Shown: piece by piece, positions 37,701 through 47,376 of the stretch | Layout of the letters: the number at the start of each line of letters is the position of its first letter | Position numbering within the stretch: the stretch's first letter is position 1 | Assembly: GCA_965223165.1 (NCBI GenBank) | Contig: CBDCVQ010000012.1 | Coordinates: 3,212-67,211, forward strand | Direction: 5' to 3' | Origin: JABDMH01 sp965223165 | GTDB lineage: Bacteria > Bacteroidota > Bacteroidia > Chitinophagales > Saprospiraceae | DNA: 64,000 bases | Made by a program: the position numbers and the translations under genes | Notes under the pieces: generated by a model | Seen by the model: the letters and a program-made list of their open reading frames with translations, nothing else | Told to the model about the DNA's origin: nothing | The model's database searches: none

Positions 37701-40562
37701 AATACGGGGGCTCCGCTCGCCTGTGGAGGAGCCACCACCGTCACCTGGACCGTCACCAGTGATTGCGAAGATGACGTCACGTGCTCCGCCACTTTTACCG
37801 TCACTGATGCACCTACCCTCAATATTGATTGTCCGGACGATGCAAATCTTGCCGCATGCCAATCTCAGGCAGACGTAGATCTCGCCTTCAACATATGGTT
37901 GCAAAGCTTTGGCTACTCGGGAGGCTGCAATGTCACCGAAACGGATCTAAGTGGCATGGATGCCCCAGATGCTTGCGGAGGTTCCGCTACCGTCACCTAC
38001 GCAGTGAGTGATGATTGTGGACAATCCAGCGTCTGCAGCAGGACTTTCACCGTGAGGGATGCCTTTCCTGTCCTATTGAATTGCCCTGCGGACACCATTG
38101 TCCAGGAGGATCAAACGCAAGCCGTGGTGGATCAAGCCTTTGAAGATTGGAAGGGACGGTTCGAATCTCTGGGAGGTTGTAACGCCGGGACCATCTACAA
38201 AGTCAATGATGTCATTGTGGATCTAAACTCCCTTGCCGCACCAGATGCCTGCGGTGGAGATATCACCGTAGAAATGGTGAGAACATCCACCTGTGGCAGT
38301 GACTCTTGTGAGAGCCAGTTTATCGTGATTGCCTCGGTGGAGGGTCTCATTTTGGCATTGCCCGGTAATCAGAGCACGTGCTCCAATGCGCCAGCAGCAC
38401 CCACTTGGGCTGATCTCCCAGTAGCAAAATCCGACCAGGAGATCATCTCCCAATTTCTTATAACCTCCGCCTGTGTGGATCCGGGAGAGATCGACATCAA
38501 CCATTTGGAATCGCCTCCAAGCTTTGACAACCACGTTTATACCTTTGTCCGCACCTACTACGTCACCGCCCCCAACAACCTTTCTACACAATCCGATGAA
38601 ATCTTTGAGGTGCTCCATGATCCCGATCCTCCCGTGCTAAGCGGCCTGCCAGAGGACCTGGTTCTCCCATGTGGATCTGCCATTCCACCTATGCCCACCG
38701 TGACCGGCTATGACATCGTATTTGGTGAGGTGGAAGTGGTGCCATCGATTAGCCAGGTGCCCTCCAGCTGTGGTGGTTACAGAGTAACACGCACCTGGAC
38801 CGCCCGCGATGGTTGTGGAAATGTAGCGCAGGGCGTCCAGCGGATCATCTTCGAGGACAATGAACCACCCGTGTTAAACGTGCCGGAGGATGTCGCTATC
38901 CCATGCGGAGATGAAATCCCAGATCCAACATACAGTGTCACTGATGCCTGCTCAGATGTCTTTGTTGACTTTGATGAATCGATCAGTGGCGATCCCGATT
39001 GTGAGCATCAGATCACTCGGACCTGGACGGCCAGGGATGGTTGCGGCAACAAAGTGACCAAGACCCAAGTGATCGATGTATTTGACGATCAGGCTCCGGT
39101 CATCACGGTGGTCAAGGAGATGCTGGCCGACATACCAAATGGCGGCAATCTGATCATGTATGGCTGCAATGATCCGCAAGTCTCGCCAGATGATATCGCT
39201 GTGACCGATAACTGCTGTGCCGATATCGCCATCGCCACGGGAGACGATCAAATCGCCAGTTCTGCGTGCGAGATCTTTGGCTACTATCGCAGGTGGCGAT
39301 GCTGGTATACCGCTACCGACGGAGCTGGCAATATGAGCGAATTCTTCTTCTACGTTATTCAATACGACACGACCGCTCCCGTACTGCACAACGTGCCGGA
39401 CGACTTGGCACTCGACTGCGGACAGCCCGTGCCAGCACCCTCAGAGATTGTACGCGGGCAGGATGACTGTTCTCTGGTCCCGGAGCCCGACTTTGAAGAA
39501 AGCATCACCTATGATCCTTCGGACAGCACCAAGTTTGTAGTGGTCCGCACCTGGTCCGTCGAGGACCGATGTGGCAACCGGACGGAGGAATCCCAGATTA
39601 TTACCGTGTGTGGATTTGACACCGCTGCCATAGCAGGCTCCCTGGGAAATACGGTGTGGAATGATGCCGATCAGGATGGCCTCCAAGGGACATCCGAAGA
39701 GGGAATCAACGGTGTTAAAGTCTACCTGTATCATGCGGAGCCAGCCGGTGATCCCATCATGATGGATAGCACAACAACCTATCGCTCAAATGGCAAGGAC
39801 GGCCAATTCTCTTTTGATTATTTGACAGCGGATGAATATCAGATAAGATTTGTCACACCCCCTGACTGGAGGTTGACCCTTGCAAATCAGGGCAACAATG
39901 ACGAGATCGACAGTGATGCCGATGTGCAAACAGGTATGACGGAGGTAATCGCAGTCGATGGAAACAAGATCGTCACTTTTGATGCGGGTATGGTTGCACT
40001 GTCCGCACTGCCTGTTGAGCTAGGTACGTTTACAGCGGAAGCCAACCAATGTCAATCGCAACTGCGCTGGACAACCCTATCAGAACACGGTACCGAGAAA
40101 TTTGTGGTCCAGCGATCGTCTAATGGTGTCCGCTTTGAAAATCTGGGAGAAGTGACGGCTCTGGGCGATCCATCCACCGGATTCGACTATGCCTTTTTGG
40201 ATGAGCAACCGCTTGAACGCAATGTCTACCGGCTGCTAATCCAGGACTTCGATGGCTCGAAGACCTACTCCGTCATGCGTGCCCTGGATCACAAGTGCCG
40301 CTCATCACGCTTGCCAGTCGCCATTTTTCCCAATCCGAGTCTCGGGCAGTTCAACCTCACCCTGGACCTGGAAACGGATCAAACGGTGCACATCCAAGTG
40401 CGGGATAAGTTGGGACGAAGAATCTGGGAAGGGCAGCGAACCTTGGGAGCCGGCAAGCATGTGGAAAGCCTGGATATCGGTACCCCACCCGTCGGATTAT
40501 ACCATATCCTCATCGGTATGGGAGATGTCCAAACACATCAAATGATCATCATTGGCAGATAA
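34755..40562 (+). CDS. Giant cysteine-rich T9SS-secreted repeat protein 2
   Basis: The 1935-residue protein starts MRNPQLKTRLCLYLMALLL, a signal peptide cleaved near LLQAQ. An N-terminal module precedes a PKD domain (TPPYTYSWDFGDG, about 200-260) and a cysteine-rich module (LEVSCPSPSVFDLTCNDDMPDC). Residues about 346-1103 are nine related 80-87-residue domains with six cysteines each (CQTQAAIDQAFADW, WSGGCNASIS, ACGGSTTVTWTV). The C-terminal block is shared with the other giant proteins: EDQTQAVVDQAFEDW, LSGLPEDLVLPCGS, an SdrD-like segment (GNTVWNDADQDGLQG, about 1630) and a T9SS sorting domain (VAIFPNPSLGQFNL, about 1853 to the end). Surface adhesion is inferred from architecture only. Confidence 0.93.
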   Translation: MRNPQLKTRLCLYLMALLLICTHGLLQAQGPYCADKNCTANDIGSAEYFLGDAMGNPITSVSCTPGDPVTGVFLYVTFTVTATQRYDVNIIGDVIIDGVYSYTFEQCLGDYSSGTYTVSLGSLMWTCGSELVVAETVFSWDQQNGGDNPDACKTCPDTSPKCKRFGDIKVNAPLVADCDYTAECLPGDPFQTIHFSADPTGGTPPYTYSWDFGDGIGTSTDASPSYTYQSEGSFTVTLTVTDANLIQDSESKTIMVMSCCSLEVSCPSPSVFDLTCNDDMPDCVVSEQDFLDLLGASISNPCGPVTVTCSDNGAICDGSVERIITISDGTTTVMCTLTYNFSKPALSIQCSNSGTPACQTQANVDVAFSTWLNNIIASAAGGCGNLTVTTVPSSPQAPNACGGQVDVTFEVEDGCGQSSSCVGTFTVVDAPTVILNCPGIANEPACQTQAAIDQAFADWLNDVGWSGGCNATISNNNTGAPSACGGSTTVTWTVASSCQAPVTCSATFTVADAPAVVLTCPLDANETSCQTQAAIDQAFADWLDDVVWSGGCNASISNNNTGAPLACGGSTTVTWTVTSDCADDTTCSATFTVADATAVGTAVVLNCPADANEAACQSQTDIDLAFANWLGQVNWSGGCGASISNDNTGAPSACGGSTTVTWTVASSCQPPVTCSATFTVADAPAVVLTCPPDANETSCQTQAAIDQAFADWLDDVVWSGGCNASISNNNTGAPLACGGSTTVTWTVTSDCADDTTCSATFTVADATAAGTAVVLNCPADANETACQSQTDIDLAFANWLGQVNWSGGCGASISNDNTGAPSACGGSTTVTWTVASSCQAPVTCSATFTVADAPAVVLTCPPDANETSCQTQAAIDQAFADWLDDVVWSGGCNASISNNNTGAPLACGGATTVTWTVASSCQAPVTCSATFTVTDAPAVVLTCPADANEPACQTQVAIDQAFAAWLNDVVWSGGCNASISNNNTGAPLACGGATTVTWTVTSDCEDDVTCSATFTVTDAPTLNIDCPDDANLAACQSQADVDLAFNIWLQSFGYSGGCNVTETDLSGMDAPDACGGSATVTYAVSDDCGQSSVCSRTFTVRDAFPVLLNCPADTIVQEDQTQAVVDQAFEDWKGRFESLGGCNAGTIYKVNDVIVDLNSLAAPDACGGDITVEMVRTSTCGSDSCESQFIVIASVEGLILALPGNQSTCSNAPAAPTWADLPVAKSDQEIISQFLITSACVDPGEIDINHLESPPSFDNHVYTFVRTYYVTAPNNLSTQSDEIFEVLHDPDPPVLSGLPEDLVLPCGSAIPPMPTVTGYDIVFGEVEVVPSISQVPSSCGGYRVTRTWTARDGCGNVAQGVQRIIFEDNEPPVLNVPEDVAIPCGDEIPDPTYSVTDACSDVFVDFDESISGDPDCEHQITRTWTARDGCGNKVTKTQVIDVFDDQAPVITVVKEMLADIPNGGNLIMYGCNDPQVSPDDIAVTDNCCADIAIATGDDQIASSACEIFGYYRRWRCWYTATDGAGNMSEFFFYVIQYDTTAPVLHNVPDDLALDCGQPVPAPSEIVRGQDDCSLVPEPDFEESITYDPSDSTKFVVVRTWSVEDRCGNRTEESQIITVCGFDTAAIAGSLGNTVWNDADQDGLQGTSEEGINGVKVYLYHAEPAGDPIMMDSTTTYRSNGKDGQFSFDYLTADEYQIRFVTPPDWRLTLANQGNNDEIDSDADVQTGMTEVIAVDGNKIVTFDAGMVALSALPVELGTFTAEANQCQSQLRWTTLSEHGTEKFVVQRSSNGVRFENLGEVTALGDPSTGFDYAFLDEQPLERNVYRLLIQDFDGSKTYSVMRALDHKCRSSRLPVAIFPNPSLGQFNLTLDLETDQTVHIQVRDKLGRRIWEGQRTLGAGKHVESLDIGTPPVGLYHILIGMGDVQTHQMIIIGR
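35790..38063 (+). repeat. Nine-unit domain array with 510-bp higher-order repeat
   Basis: Nine domains of about 80-87 residues. The inner units come as alternating A-B pairs that repeat with a period of exactly 510 bp: the segment encoding ADAPAVVLTCP recurs at 36291, 36801 and 37311. DNA identity between pairs is very high, while the first and last units are diverged. Confidence 0.9.
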
Positions 40563-40645
40563 CAAGAATCAAATGATCTGACTTTGAGTACGTTCGATCA
40601 TACTGCGTCGGCGCAGTGAAACCTGTAACGGTTTTTTAATGCAAG

Positions 40646-40684
40646 AAGGTGCGCGGCAGCGATTGTCGCCACCTTTTGCCTTTT
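40646..40684 (+). terminator. Terminator-like hairpin after giant gene 2
   Basis: AAGGTG plus GCG (one bulged C) pairs with CGC plus CACCTT, followed by TTGCCTTTT. It lies about 85 nt after the stop codon. The T run is interrupted, so strength is uncertain. Confidence 0.5.
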
Positions 40685-41328
40685 GGGAGACTTGACAGCA
40701 CTTGCGGAATAGCGCATCTCCTGCCTTCGGCGGCTTGACCGCTGCAATTACTGATCGCAAAACCCAACGGCTGTAACTCGGAAAAACCGGATCTTGTTTC
40801 ACTTCCGTTGGCACCGCAATCTATTGATCATCAAATATTTAGATCTATCCAGGCACACCTATCATATCCGTGCAACTGCAGGACACCCCTCGTATTGCGA
40901 TGAAAAATATATCTCCGAAACAAGCAGAAGGAGACATTATTTAGCATATTTACGCCACGCATCCAAGGATGGGTGCTTTATTTGAAAACCGTTAATTACC
41001 CGTTATGCATTCTCTCAAGGCGATAACCCGTCGTTCTTTTTGCTTGTCTTGGATATACGGAAGCTAGCTTGCGCATGGTCGGGAGTGACCACTGCCTGCA
41101 ACAAACGAGGCTAGGTCTTTCCCTCTTCCGATCTGCCACATGTCCATTAGTCAAAGGGCGCCCTTTTTTGCCAGCCACGTAGTCCAGCCCCCAACCATCA
41201 CCGGACACCGGGTCAAAATCATCACCACTGCACTCCCAGCATTCGCCATCGGCAAATAAGCGAATGTTCCCATCCGATCTTGCATCGAGGTGGGAGCAGT
41301 CGGTAATGTGAACATAACTCAAGTATCC
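40685..41328. other. Promoter and long leader of giant gene 3
   Basis: About 640 bp without a gene. An AT-rich part (about 40810-40980) precedes the conserved motif at 40981. After it, a hairpin with wobble pairs (41019-41024 with 41030-41035) is followed by CTTTTT, at the same place as the hairpin in the leader at 59250. AAAGGGCGCCCTTTTTT near 41155 is a second, short terminator-like structure within the leader. Confidence 0.5.
40981..41007 (+). promoter_or_regulatory. Conserved leader motif, copy B
   Basis: AAAACCGTTAAT, then TA and CCCGTTATG. The end of the motif is 322 nt before the start codon at 41329, the same distance as in copy C. Confidence 0.65.
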
Positions 41329-44300
41329 ATGAGAAACCCGAATTCCCTCCTCGGATTAGCGACGCTCATCCTATGTATTTGCTCCTTGCCCTTTGGCTCC
41401 TCTATCTCTGCCCAGACAAGCACATGTACATCTGGCAGCGTCAGTAATGGCAATGGTGACGCGTGGTCACCTGAATGCTACCTAAACAACAGTTGCGGGC
41501 TGTCCGGCAACCCTTGCCAAGCCAATGATGTCAATGTTCTTGGTGCTTTCATTGCTGACATCAATGGAGCCCCGATCGTCCCTTGCAATCTAGGCTCGAC
41601 GGTGCAAGGCTACCTCTGGGCCACCTTTGCAAACGGATCAGGGTCTGACCGTTATGCCGTGCGTGTGTACGGTGAAGTACTGATCAACGGCTCCTTTTCC
41701 GGGACCACCATCAATACCTGCGCCTTTGACGCGATCGCCAATGGCGCGGTACAAGATCGTCTGCTCTTTGGCCCCCTCAACTGGACATGTGGCGACGCGC
41801 TCGCTCTCAGAAACTTGTGGATCGCCTGGGACACCGATGCTGGTTCCACCTGTGCCACTGCGACGACCTGCGGAGATTATCCGCCGTCCAAGTGCTTCAA
41901 GAACATCGACCTTGTTGGGGTTGAGATACTAGTGCCCAACTTTGATGTGGATTGTGGCCAGACCAATTTGGAGCTTTGCTTTTCCGACATGACGATGGGA
42001 GGGGCCCCTTATACACAAGGAGGCATGACTCCCTACACCTATCATTGGGACTTTGGTGATGGCAGCAGCTCCAGTCAGCAGAACCCCTGTCATACCTTTG
42101 CCGACAATGGCCCGTACACCATTCAGCTGGATATCACGGATTCAGTGGGTGTGACGGCCTCGGTGCTGCGTGCCATTCGGCTCGACACGTTTGATTGCTG
42201 CGACCTTACGGTCACCTGCCCTAGCCCTTCGACATTCAACCTGACCTGCAACGACGCCATGCCGGACTGCACCGATACGGAGGACGAATTTGAGGCCTTG
42301 ACAGGGGCAAACATCGAAAACCCTTGTAGCACTGTCGTGATCACTTGCGACGACAATGGCTCAATCTGCGCCGGTCAGATTATACGAATCATTACCATCG
42401 ATGATGGATCGACGATGGAGACTTGTACACTTACTTTCAATTTTTCGCAACCGCCCCTATCGACCACCTGCCCTGCCGGCGGTGACCTAGCCTGTAACCC
42501 GGCTGCCAGCGCCTATGCCGCTGACGATGCACCCACCTGGACCGGTGGATGCAACGTCGTAAACACCGGAATTATCGCTGGCACACCTACCAACGATGGT
42601 TGCAACTACACGGTGACACATAAGTACTGGGCGACAGACGCCTGTGGCACCACTGACACCTGCTATCAGACCTTCACTTGGATCCAGGACAATGCCGCAC
42701 CCACCAATAATGATTGTGACGCGGGCAGCGATCTGGGATGCAACCCAGCGGCTTCCGCTTATGCCGCGGATGACTTCCCCAATTGGTCCGATGCCTGCAA
42801 TTTCTCCTCGGGGGTCATTGCCGGTACACCGACTAACAATGGATGCAACTACACCGTCACGCACAAGTACTGGGCTACCGACCAGTGCCTCAACTCTGAT
42901 ACGTGCTATCAGACCTTCACTTGGATCCAGGACAATGCTGCTCCCACCAATAACAATTGTGATGCAGGCAGCAATCTGGGATGCAACCCAGCGGCTTCCG
43001 CTTATGCCGCGGATGACTTCCCCAATTGGTCCGATGCCTGCAATTTCTCCTCCGGGGTCATTGCCGGTACACCGACTAACAATGGATGCAACTACACCGT
43101 CACGCACAAGTACTGGGCTACCGACCAGTGTCTCAACTCCGATACGTGCTATCAGACCTTCACTTGGATCCAGGACAATGCCGCACCCACCAACAGCAAT
43201 TGTGATGCGGGCAGCGATCTTGGATGCAACCCAGCAGCTTCCGCTTATGCCGCGGATGACTTCCCCAATTGGTCCGATGCCTGCAATTTCTCCTCGGGGG
43301 TCATTGCCGGTACACCGACTAACAATGGATGCAACTACACCGTCACGCACAAGTACTGGGCTACCGACCAGTGTCTCAACTCCGATACGTGCTATCAGAC
43401 GTTCACTTGGATCCAGGACAATGCTGCTCCCACCAATAACAATTGTGATGCAGGCAGCGATCTGGGATGCAACCCAGCGGCTTCCGCTTATGCCGCGGAT
43501 GACTTCCCCAATTGGTCCGATGCCTGCAATTTCTCCTCGGGGGTCATTGCCGGTACACCGACTAACAATGGATGCAACTACACCGTCACGCACAAGTACT
43601 GGGCTACCGACCAGTGTCTCAACTCCGATACGTGCTATCAGACGTTCACTTGGATCCAGGACAATGCTGCTCCCACCAATAACAATTGTGATGCAGGCAG
43701 CGATCTGGGATGCAACCCAGCGGCTTCCGCTTATGCCGCGGATGACTTCCCCAATTGGTCCGATGCCTGCAATTTCTCCTCGGGGGTCATTGCCGGTACA
43801 CCGAGTAACAATGGATGCAACTACACCGTCACGCACGAGTACTGGGCTACCGACCAGTGTCTCAACTCCGATACGTGCTATCAGACGTTCACTTGGATCC
43901 AGGACAATGCCGCACCCACCAACAGCAATTGTGATGCGGGCAGCGATCTGGGATGCAACCCAGCAGCTTCCGCTTATGCCGCTGATGACTTCCCCAATTG
44001 GTCAGATGCCTGCAATTTCTCCTCTGGGGTCATTGCCGGTACACCGACTAATGACGGATGCAACTATACCGTCACGCACAAATACTGGGCTACCGACCAG
44101 TGCCTCAACACCGATACGTGCTATCAGACCTTCACTTGGGTCGAGGACAATGCCGCACCCACCAACAGCAATTGTGATGCGGGCAGCGATCTGGGATGCA
44201 ACCCAGCGGCTTCCGCTTATGCCGCGGATGACTTCCCCAATTGGTCCGATGCCTGCAATTTCTCCTCCGGGGTCATTGCCGGTACACCGACTAACAATGG

Positions 44301-47300
44301 ATGCAACTACACCGTCACGCACAAGTACTGGGCTACCGACCAGTGTCTCAACTCCGATACGTGCTATCAGACGTTCACTTGGATCCAGGACAATGCTGCT
44401 CCCACCAATAACAATTGTGATGCAGGCAGCGATCTGGGATGCAACCCAGCGGCTTCCGCTTATGCCGCGGATGACTTCCCCAATTGGTCCGATGCCTGCA
44501 ATTTCTCCTCTGGGGTCATTGCCGGTACACCGACTAATGACGGATGCAACTATACCGTCACGCACAAATACTGGGCTACCGACCAGTGCCTCAACACCGA
44601 TACTTGCTATCAGACCTTCACTTGGGTCGAGGACAATGCCGCACCCACCAATAACAATTGTGATACGGGCAGCGATCTGGGATGCAACCCAGCGGCTTCC
44701 GCTTATGCCGCTGATGACTTCCCCAATTGGTCAGATGCCTGCAATTTCTCCTCCGGGGTCATTGCCGGTACACCGACTAATGACGGATGCAACTACACCG
44801 TCACCCACAAGTACTGGGCTACCGACCAGTGCCTCAACACCGATACTTGCTATCAGACCTTCACTTGGGTCGAGGACATCGACTTGTCCTTGAGCTGCCC
44901 CGCTGATACGCTCGTGGACGAGGACCAATCCCAGGCAGACGTGGACCAAGCTTTCGAGGATTGGAAGGATCGTTTCGATCACAGTGGTACTTGCGATGCC
45001 ACCGTTACCTACAAGGTCAACGAGGTCGAAATTGACCTGGACACCCTTTCTGCACCAGATGCTTGCGGCGGAGATATCACCGTGGAAATGGTCGTGGAAT
45101 CCCCCTGTGCGAGTGATTCGTGCGAAAGCTCCTTTATCGTGATTGCGACGGTAGAAGGTCTGTTATTGGCATTGCCCGGCATGCAGTCGAGTTGCTCCAA
45201 TGCGCCACAACCACCGACCCTGGCTGACCTCCCCGCTGTTAGGTCGGATGAGCAAATTATCTCTGCTTTCTTGCTGGTCAGTGCTTGCGTGGATATGGAT
45301 CAACTAAGCGTAAATCATATAGAATCGGGACCGACGGTAATGAATGGCAATGAGTACATGTTTGAGCGCACCTACTTTGTCGAGGGCCCAAACAACCTTG
45401 CCACTGAAGCTACGGAAGAGTTTATGATCCTGTACGATCCTGACGCACCGATCTTGAGTGGGCTTCCGGAGGATCTGGTGCTTCCTTGTGGATCGGCCAT
45501 ACCAGCTATGCCAACGGTCACAGCCTATGACGTTGTGTTTGGAGATGTACAAGTTACTGCCAGCTCTCAGCAGATTCCCTCCGGATGTGGTGGTTACATG
45601 GTGCGCAGAACGTGGACGGCTCGGGATGGATGTGGCAATGTGATGCAGGGTGTCCAAAACATTACTTTCGAAGACAATGAGGACCCCATTCTCTCTGTGC
45701 CGCCAGACACGGTGTTAGAGTGCAGTGAGATCGTTCCGGCGCCAGACTATTCCGTAAGTGATGCCTGCTCCGAGGTATTCGTAGCATTCGCCGAATCGAT
45801 CTCGGGTGATCCTGACTGCGAACACTCGATCATCCGTACTTGGACGGCCACGGATGGATGCGGCAACAGCGTGTCTAAAAGTCAAACGATCGAAATCGTG
45901 GATACGGAAGGACCTGTCATCACCGTCGTCAACCCCATGCTGGCCGATGTCCCCAATGGCGGTGAGATCGTCATGTACAATTGTGACAATCCGCAAGTGG
46001 CTATGGCGGATATTGAGGTGTCTGATTGCTGCGATTTCACCGTCGAGCTATCTGATCAACTGATAGCAAGCAGCGTGTGCGATATCTTCGGCTACTACCG
46101 CAAATGGATTTGCTCTTATGTGGCTACTGATCAGGCTGGGAATGTATCGGAGCACGCTTTCTATGTCATACAATACGATACGACTGCTCCAACCCTGCAC
46201 CATGTACCGGGCTATCTGGAAGTAGCGTGCGACAGCCTTATTCCACCGCCCGATTCTACCGTCTACGGGGAAGACGATTGCCTCCTGAGCACGACCCCGG
46301 ATTTCGAGGAGGACACCATCAGAGACCCCTCTGACGACAGCAAGTTTGCTTTGATCCGCACCTGGTCTATGGAAGACCGCTGTGGCAATCGTACCGAGGC
46401 CTCTCAGGTGGTGTCGGTATGTGGCTTTGACACGACCCTGATCACGTCGGGACTGGGCAACACCGTGTGGATAGACAGCAATGAAAACGGTCTGCAAGAT
46501 GCTGGCGAGCAAGGGCTCAACGATGTGACTGTCTACCTGTACTGTCCGGAGGACGAACTTGGCTTTGTACGCATAGACAGTACCGTCACTAGAAGGAGTG
46601 ATGGTCAGGACGGGCAATTCTTCTTTGATCATTTAATGCCCGACGACTATCAGCTGCTCTTTGCCCTGCCTGAAGGCTGGAAGTTTACCATGTCCCATCA
46701 GGGCAGCAATGAGCATGTAGATTCGGATGCAGATGAGCTGACCGGTATGACGGAAGTGATTACGCTCGGCCACTTTGATAAGTTGAATAGCATCGATGCC
46801 GGTCTGGTACAACTCGCTGCCCTCCCGGTTGAGCTCTCCGATTTCACGGTGTCAGCGGAAGGATGCAACGCCAGATTGACATGGAGCACTTTATCTGAGC
46901 ACGGTGCCGATCGCTTTGAAATACAACGGTCGGTCGACGGTATCACCTTTGAAACGATTGGTAAGGTGCCAGCCTCGGGCGCCAGCTCGGAAGCGATCGG
47001 GTATGAGTATGTCGATGAGTTGGCTCACTTCCAAAATTTCTACCGCTTAAGAATCGTCGACGTCGACGGTACCACGGAGTACTCAGACCTGCGCTCTATG
47101 CAGCTCAGTTGTCGCCGCAAACATAGCCACATAGTGGTATATCCCAATCCGAGCGTAGGCAACTTTGTATTGGATTTTGAGGTGGCCCAGTGGGGACATC
47201 TCGATCTAAGGCTTTACAACATGCTTGGTCAGCTGATCTATCACCGGACGGACCAAGTCGATGCCGGCAGATTTCGCGAGCAATTGGATTTGTCTGGTCA

Positions 47301-47376
47301 ACCGAATGGCATATACATTCTACAGACAAGAATCGGAGACCAAGTAAATACTCACACGTTGATTAAAGAACAATAA
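41329..47376 (+). CDS. Giant cysteine-rich T9SS-secreted repeat protein 3
   Basis: The start at 41329 (MRNPNSLLGLATLILCIC) is chosen over an upstream ATG at 41290 because it gives a normal signal peptide and matches the ATGAGAAACCCG start of two sister genes; the product has 2015 residues. It has an N-terminal module (TCTSGSVSNGNGDAWSPECY), a PKD domain (TPYTYHWDFGDGSS, about 232-295) and a cysteine-rich module. Ten HYR-like domains of 81-82 residues occupy about 378-1183. The C-terminal block contains EDQSQADVDQAFEDW, LSGLPEDLVLPCGS, an SdrD-like segment (GNTVWIDSNENGLQD, about 1708) and a T9SS sorting domain (IVVYPNPSVGNFVLDF, about 1935 to the end). The nearest relative in the window is the gene at 59559. 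Confidence 0.94.
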   Translation: MRNPNSLLGLATLILCICSLPFGSSISAQTSTCTSGSVSNGNGDAWSPECYLNNSCGLSGNPCQANDVNVLGAFIADINGAPIVPCNLGSTVQGYLWATFANGSGSDRYAVRVYGEVLINGSFSGTTINTCAFDAIANGAVQDRLLFGPLNWTCGDALALRNLWIAWDTDAGSTCATATTCGDYPPSKCFKNIDLVGVEILVPNFDVDCGQTNLELCFSDMTMGGAPYTQGGMTPYTYHWDFGDGSSSSQQNPCHTFADNGPYTIQLDITDSVGVTASVLRAIRLDTFDCCDLTVTCPSPSTFNLTCNDAMPDCTDTEDEFEALTGANIENPCSTVVITCDDNGSICAGQIIRIITIDDGSTMETCTLTFNFSQPPLSTTCPAGGDLACNPAASAYAADDAPTWTGGCNVVNTGIIAGTPTNDGCNYTVTHKYWATDACGTTDTCYQTFTWIQDNAAPTNNDCDAGSDLGCNPAASAYAADDFPNWSDACNFSSGVIAGTPTNNGCNYTVTHKYWATDQCLNSDTCYQTFTWIQDNAAPTNNNCDAGSNLGCNPAASAYAADDFPNWSDACNFSSGVIAGTPTNNGCNYTVTHKYWATDQCLNSDTCYQTFTWIQDNAAPTNSNCDAGSDLGCNPAASAYAADDFPNWSDACNFSSGVIAGTPTNNGCNYTVTHKYWATDQCLNSDTCYQTFTWIQDNAAPTNNNCDAGSDLGCNPAASAYAADDFPNWSDACNFSSGVIAGTPTNNGCNYTVTHKYWATDQCLNSDTCYQTFTWIQDNAAPTNNNCDAGSDLGCNPAASAYAADDFPNWSDACNFSSGVIAGTPSNNGCNYTVTHEYWATDQCLNSDTCYQTFTWIQDNAAPTNSNCDAGSDLGCNPAASAYAADDFPNWSDACNFSSGVIAGTPTNDGCNYTVTHKYWATDQCLNTDTCYQTFTWVEDNAAPTNSNCDAGSDLGCNPAASAYAADDFPNWSDACNFSSGVIAGTPTNNGCNYTVTHKYWATDQCLNSDTCYQTFTWIQDNAAPTNNNCDAGSDLGCNPAASAYAADDFPNWSDACNFSSGVIAGTPTNDGCNYTVTHKYWATDQCLNTDTCYQTFTWVEDNAAPTNNNCDTGSDLGCNPAASAYAADDFPNWSDACNFSSGVIAGTPTNDGCNYTVTHKYWATDQCLNTDTCYQTFTWVEDIDLSLSCPADTLVDEDQSQADVDQAFEDWKDRFDHSGTCDATVTYKVNEVEIDLDTLSAPDACGGDITVEMVVESPCASDSCESSFIVIATVEGLLLALPGMQSSCSNAPQPPTLADLPAVRSDEQIISAFLLVSACVDMDQLSVNHIESGPTVMNGNEYMFERTYFVEGPNNLATEATEEFMILYDPDAPILSGLPEDLVLPCGSAIPAMPTVTAYDVVFGDVQVTASSQQIPSGCGGYMVRRTWTARDGCGNVMQGVQNITFEDNEDPILSVPPDTVLECSEIVPAPDYSVSDACSEVFVAFAESISGDPDCEHSIIRTWTATDGCGNSVSKSQTIEIVDTEGPVITVVNPMLADVPNGGEIVMYNCDNPQVAMADIEVSDCCDFTVELSDQLIASSVCDIFGYYRKWICSYVATDQAGNVSEHAFYVIQYDTTAPTLHHVPGYLEVACDSLIPPPDSTVYGEDDCLLSTTPDFEEDTIRDPSDDSKFALIRTWSMEDRCGNRTEASQVVSVCGFDTTLITSGLGNTVWIDSNENGLQDAGEQGLNDVTVYLYCPEDELGFVRIDSTVTRRSDGQDGQFFFDHLMPDDYQLLFALPEGWKFTMSHQGSNEHVDSDADELTGMTEVITLGHFDKLNSIDAGLVQLAALPVELSDFTVSAEGCNARLTWSTLSEHGADRFEIQRSVDGITFETIGKVPASGASSEAIGYEYVDELAHFQNFYRLRIVDVDGTTEYSDLRSMQLSCRRKHSHIVVYPNPSVGNFVLDFEVAQWGHLDLRLYNMLGQLIYHRTDQVDAGRFREQLDLSGQPNGIYILQTRIGDQVNTHTLIKEQ
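42463..44878 (+). repeat. Ten-unit 243-bp repeat array
   Basis: One unit of 246 bp is followed by nine of 243 bp. The consensus contains CDAGSDLGCNPAASAYAADD, CNFSSGVIAGTPTNNGC and HKYWATDQC, with cysteines at unit positions 3, 11, 30, 46, 60 and 66. Units 3-6 are almost identical in DNA. Two unit subtypes (LNSD...WIQD and LNTD...WVED) alternate irregularly in the later part, which points to block duplications. Confidence 0.95.

Noticed and set aside
42487..44893. A 749-codon plus-strand frame and 449- and 187-codon minus-strand frames over the 243-bp array
   Set aside because: Same reason: periodic readings of the repeat in wrong frames, overlapping a well-supported secreted protein.
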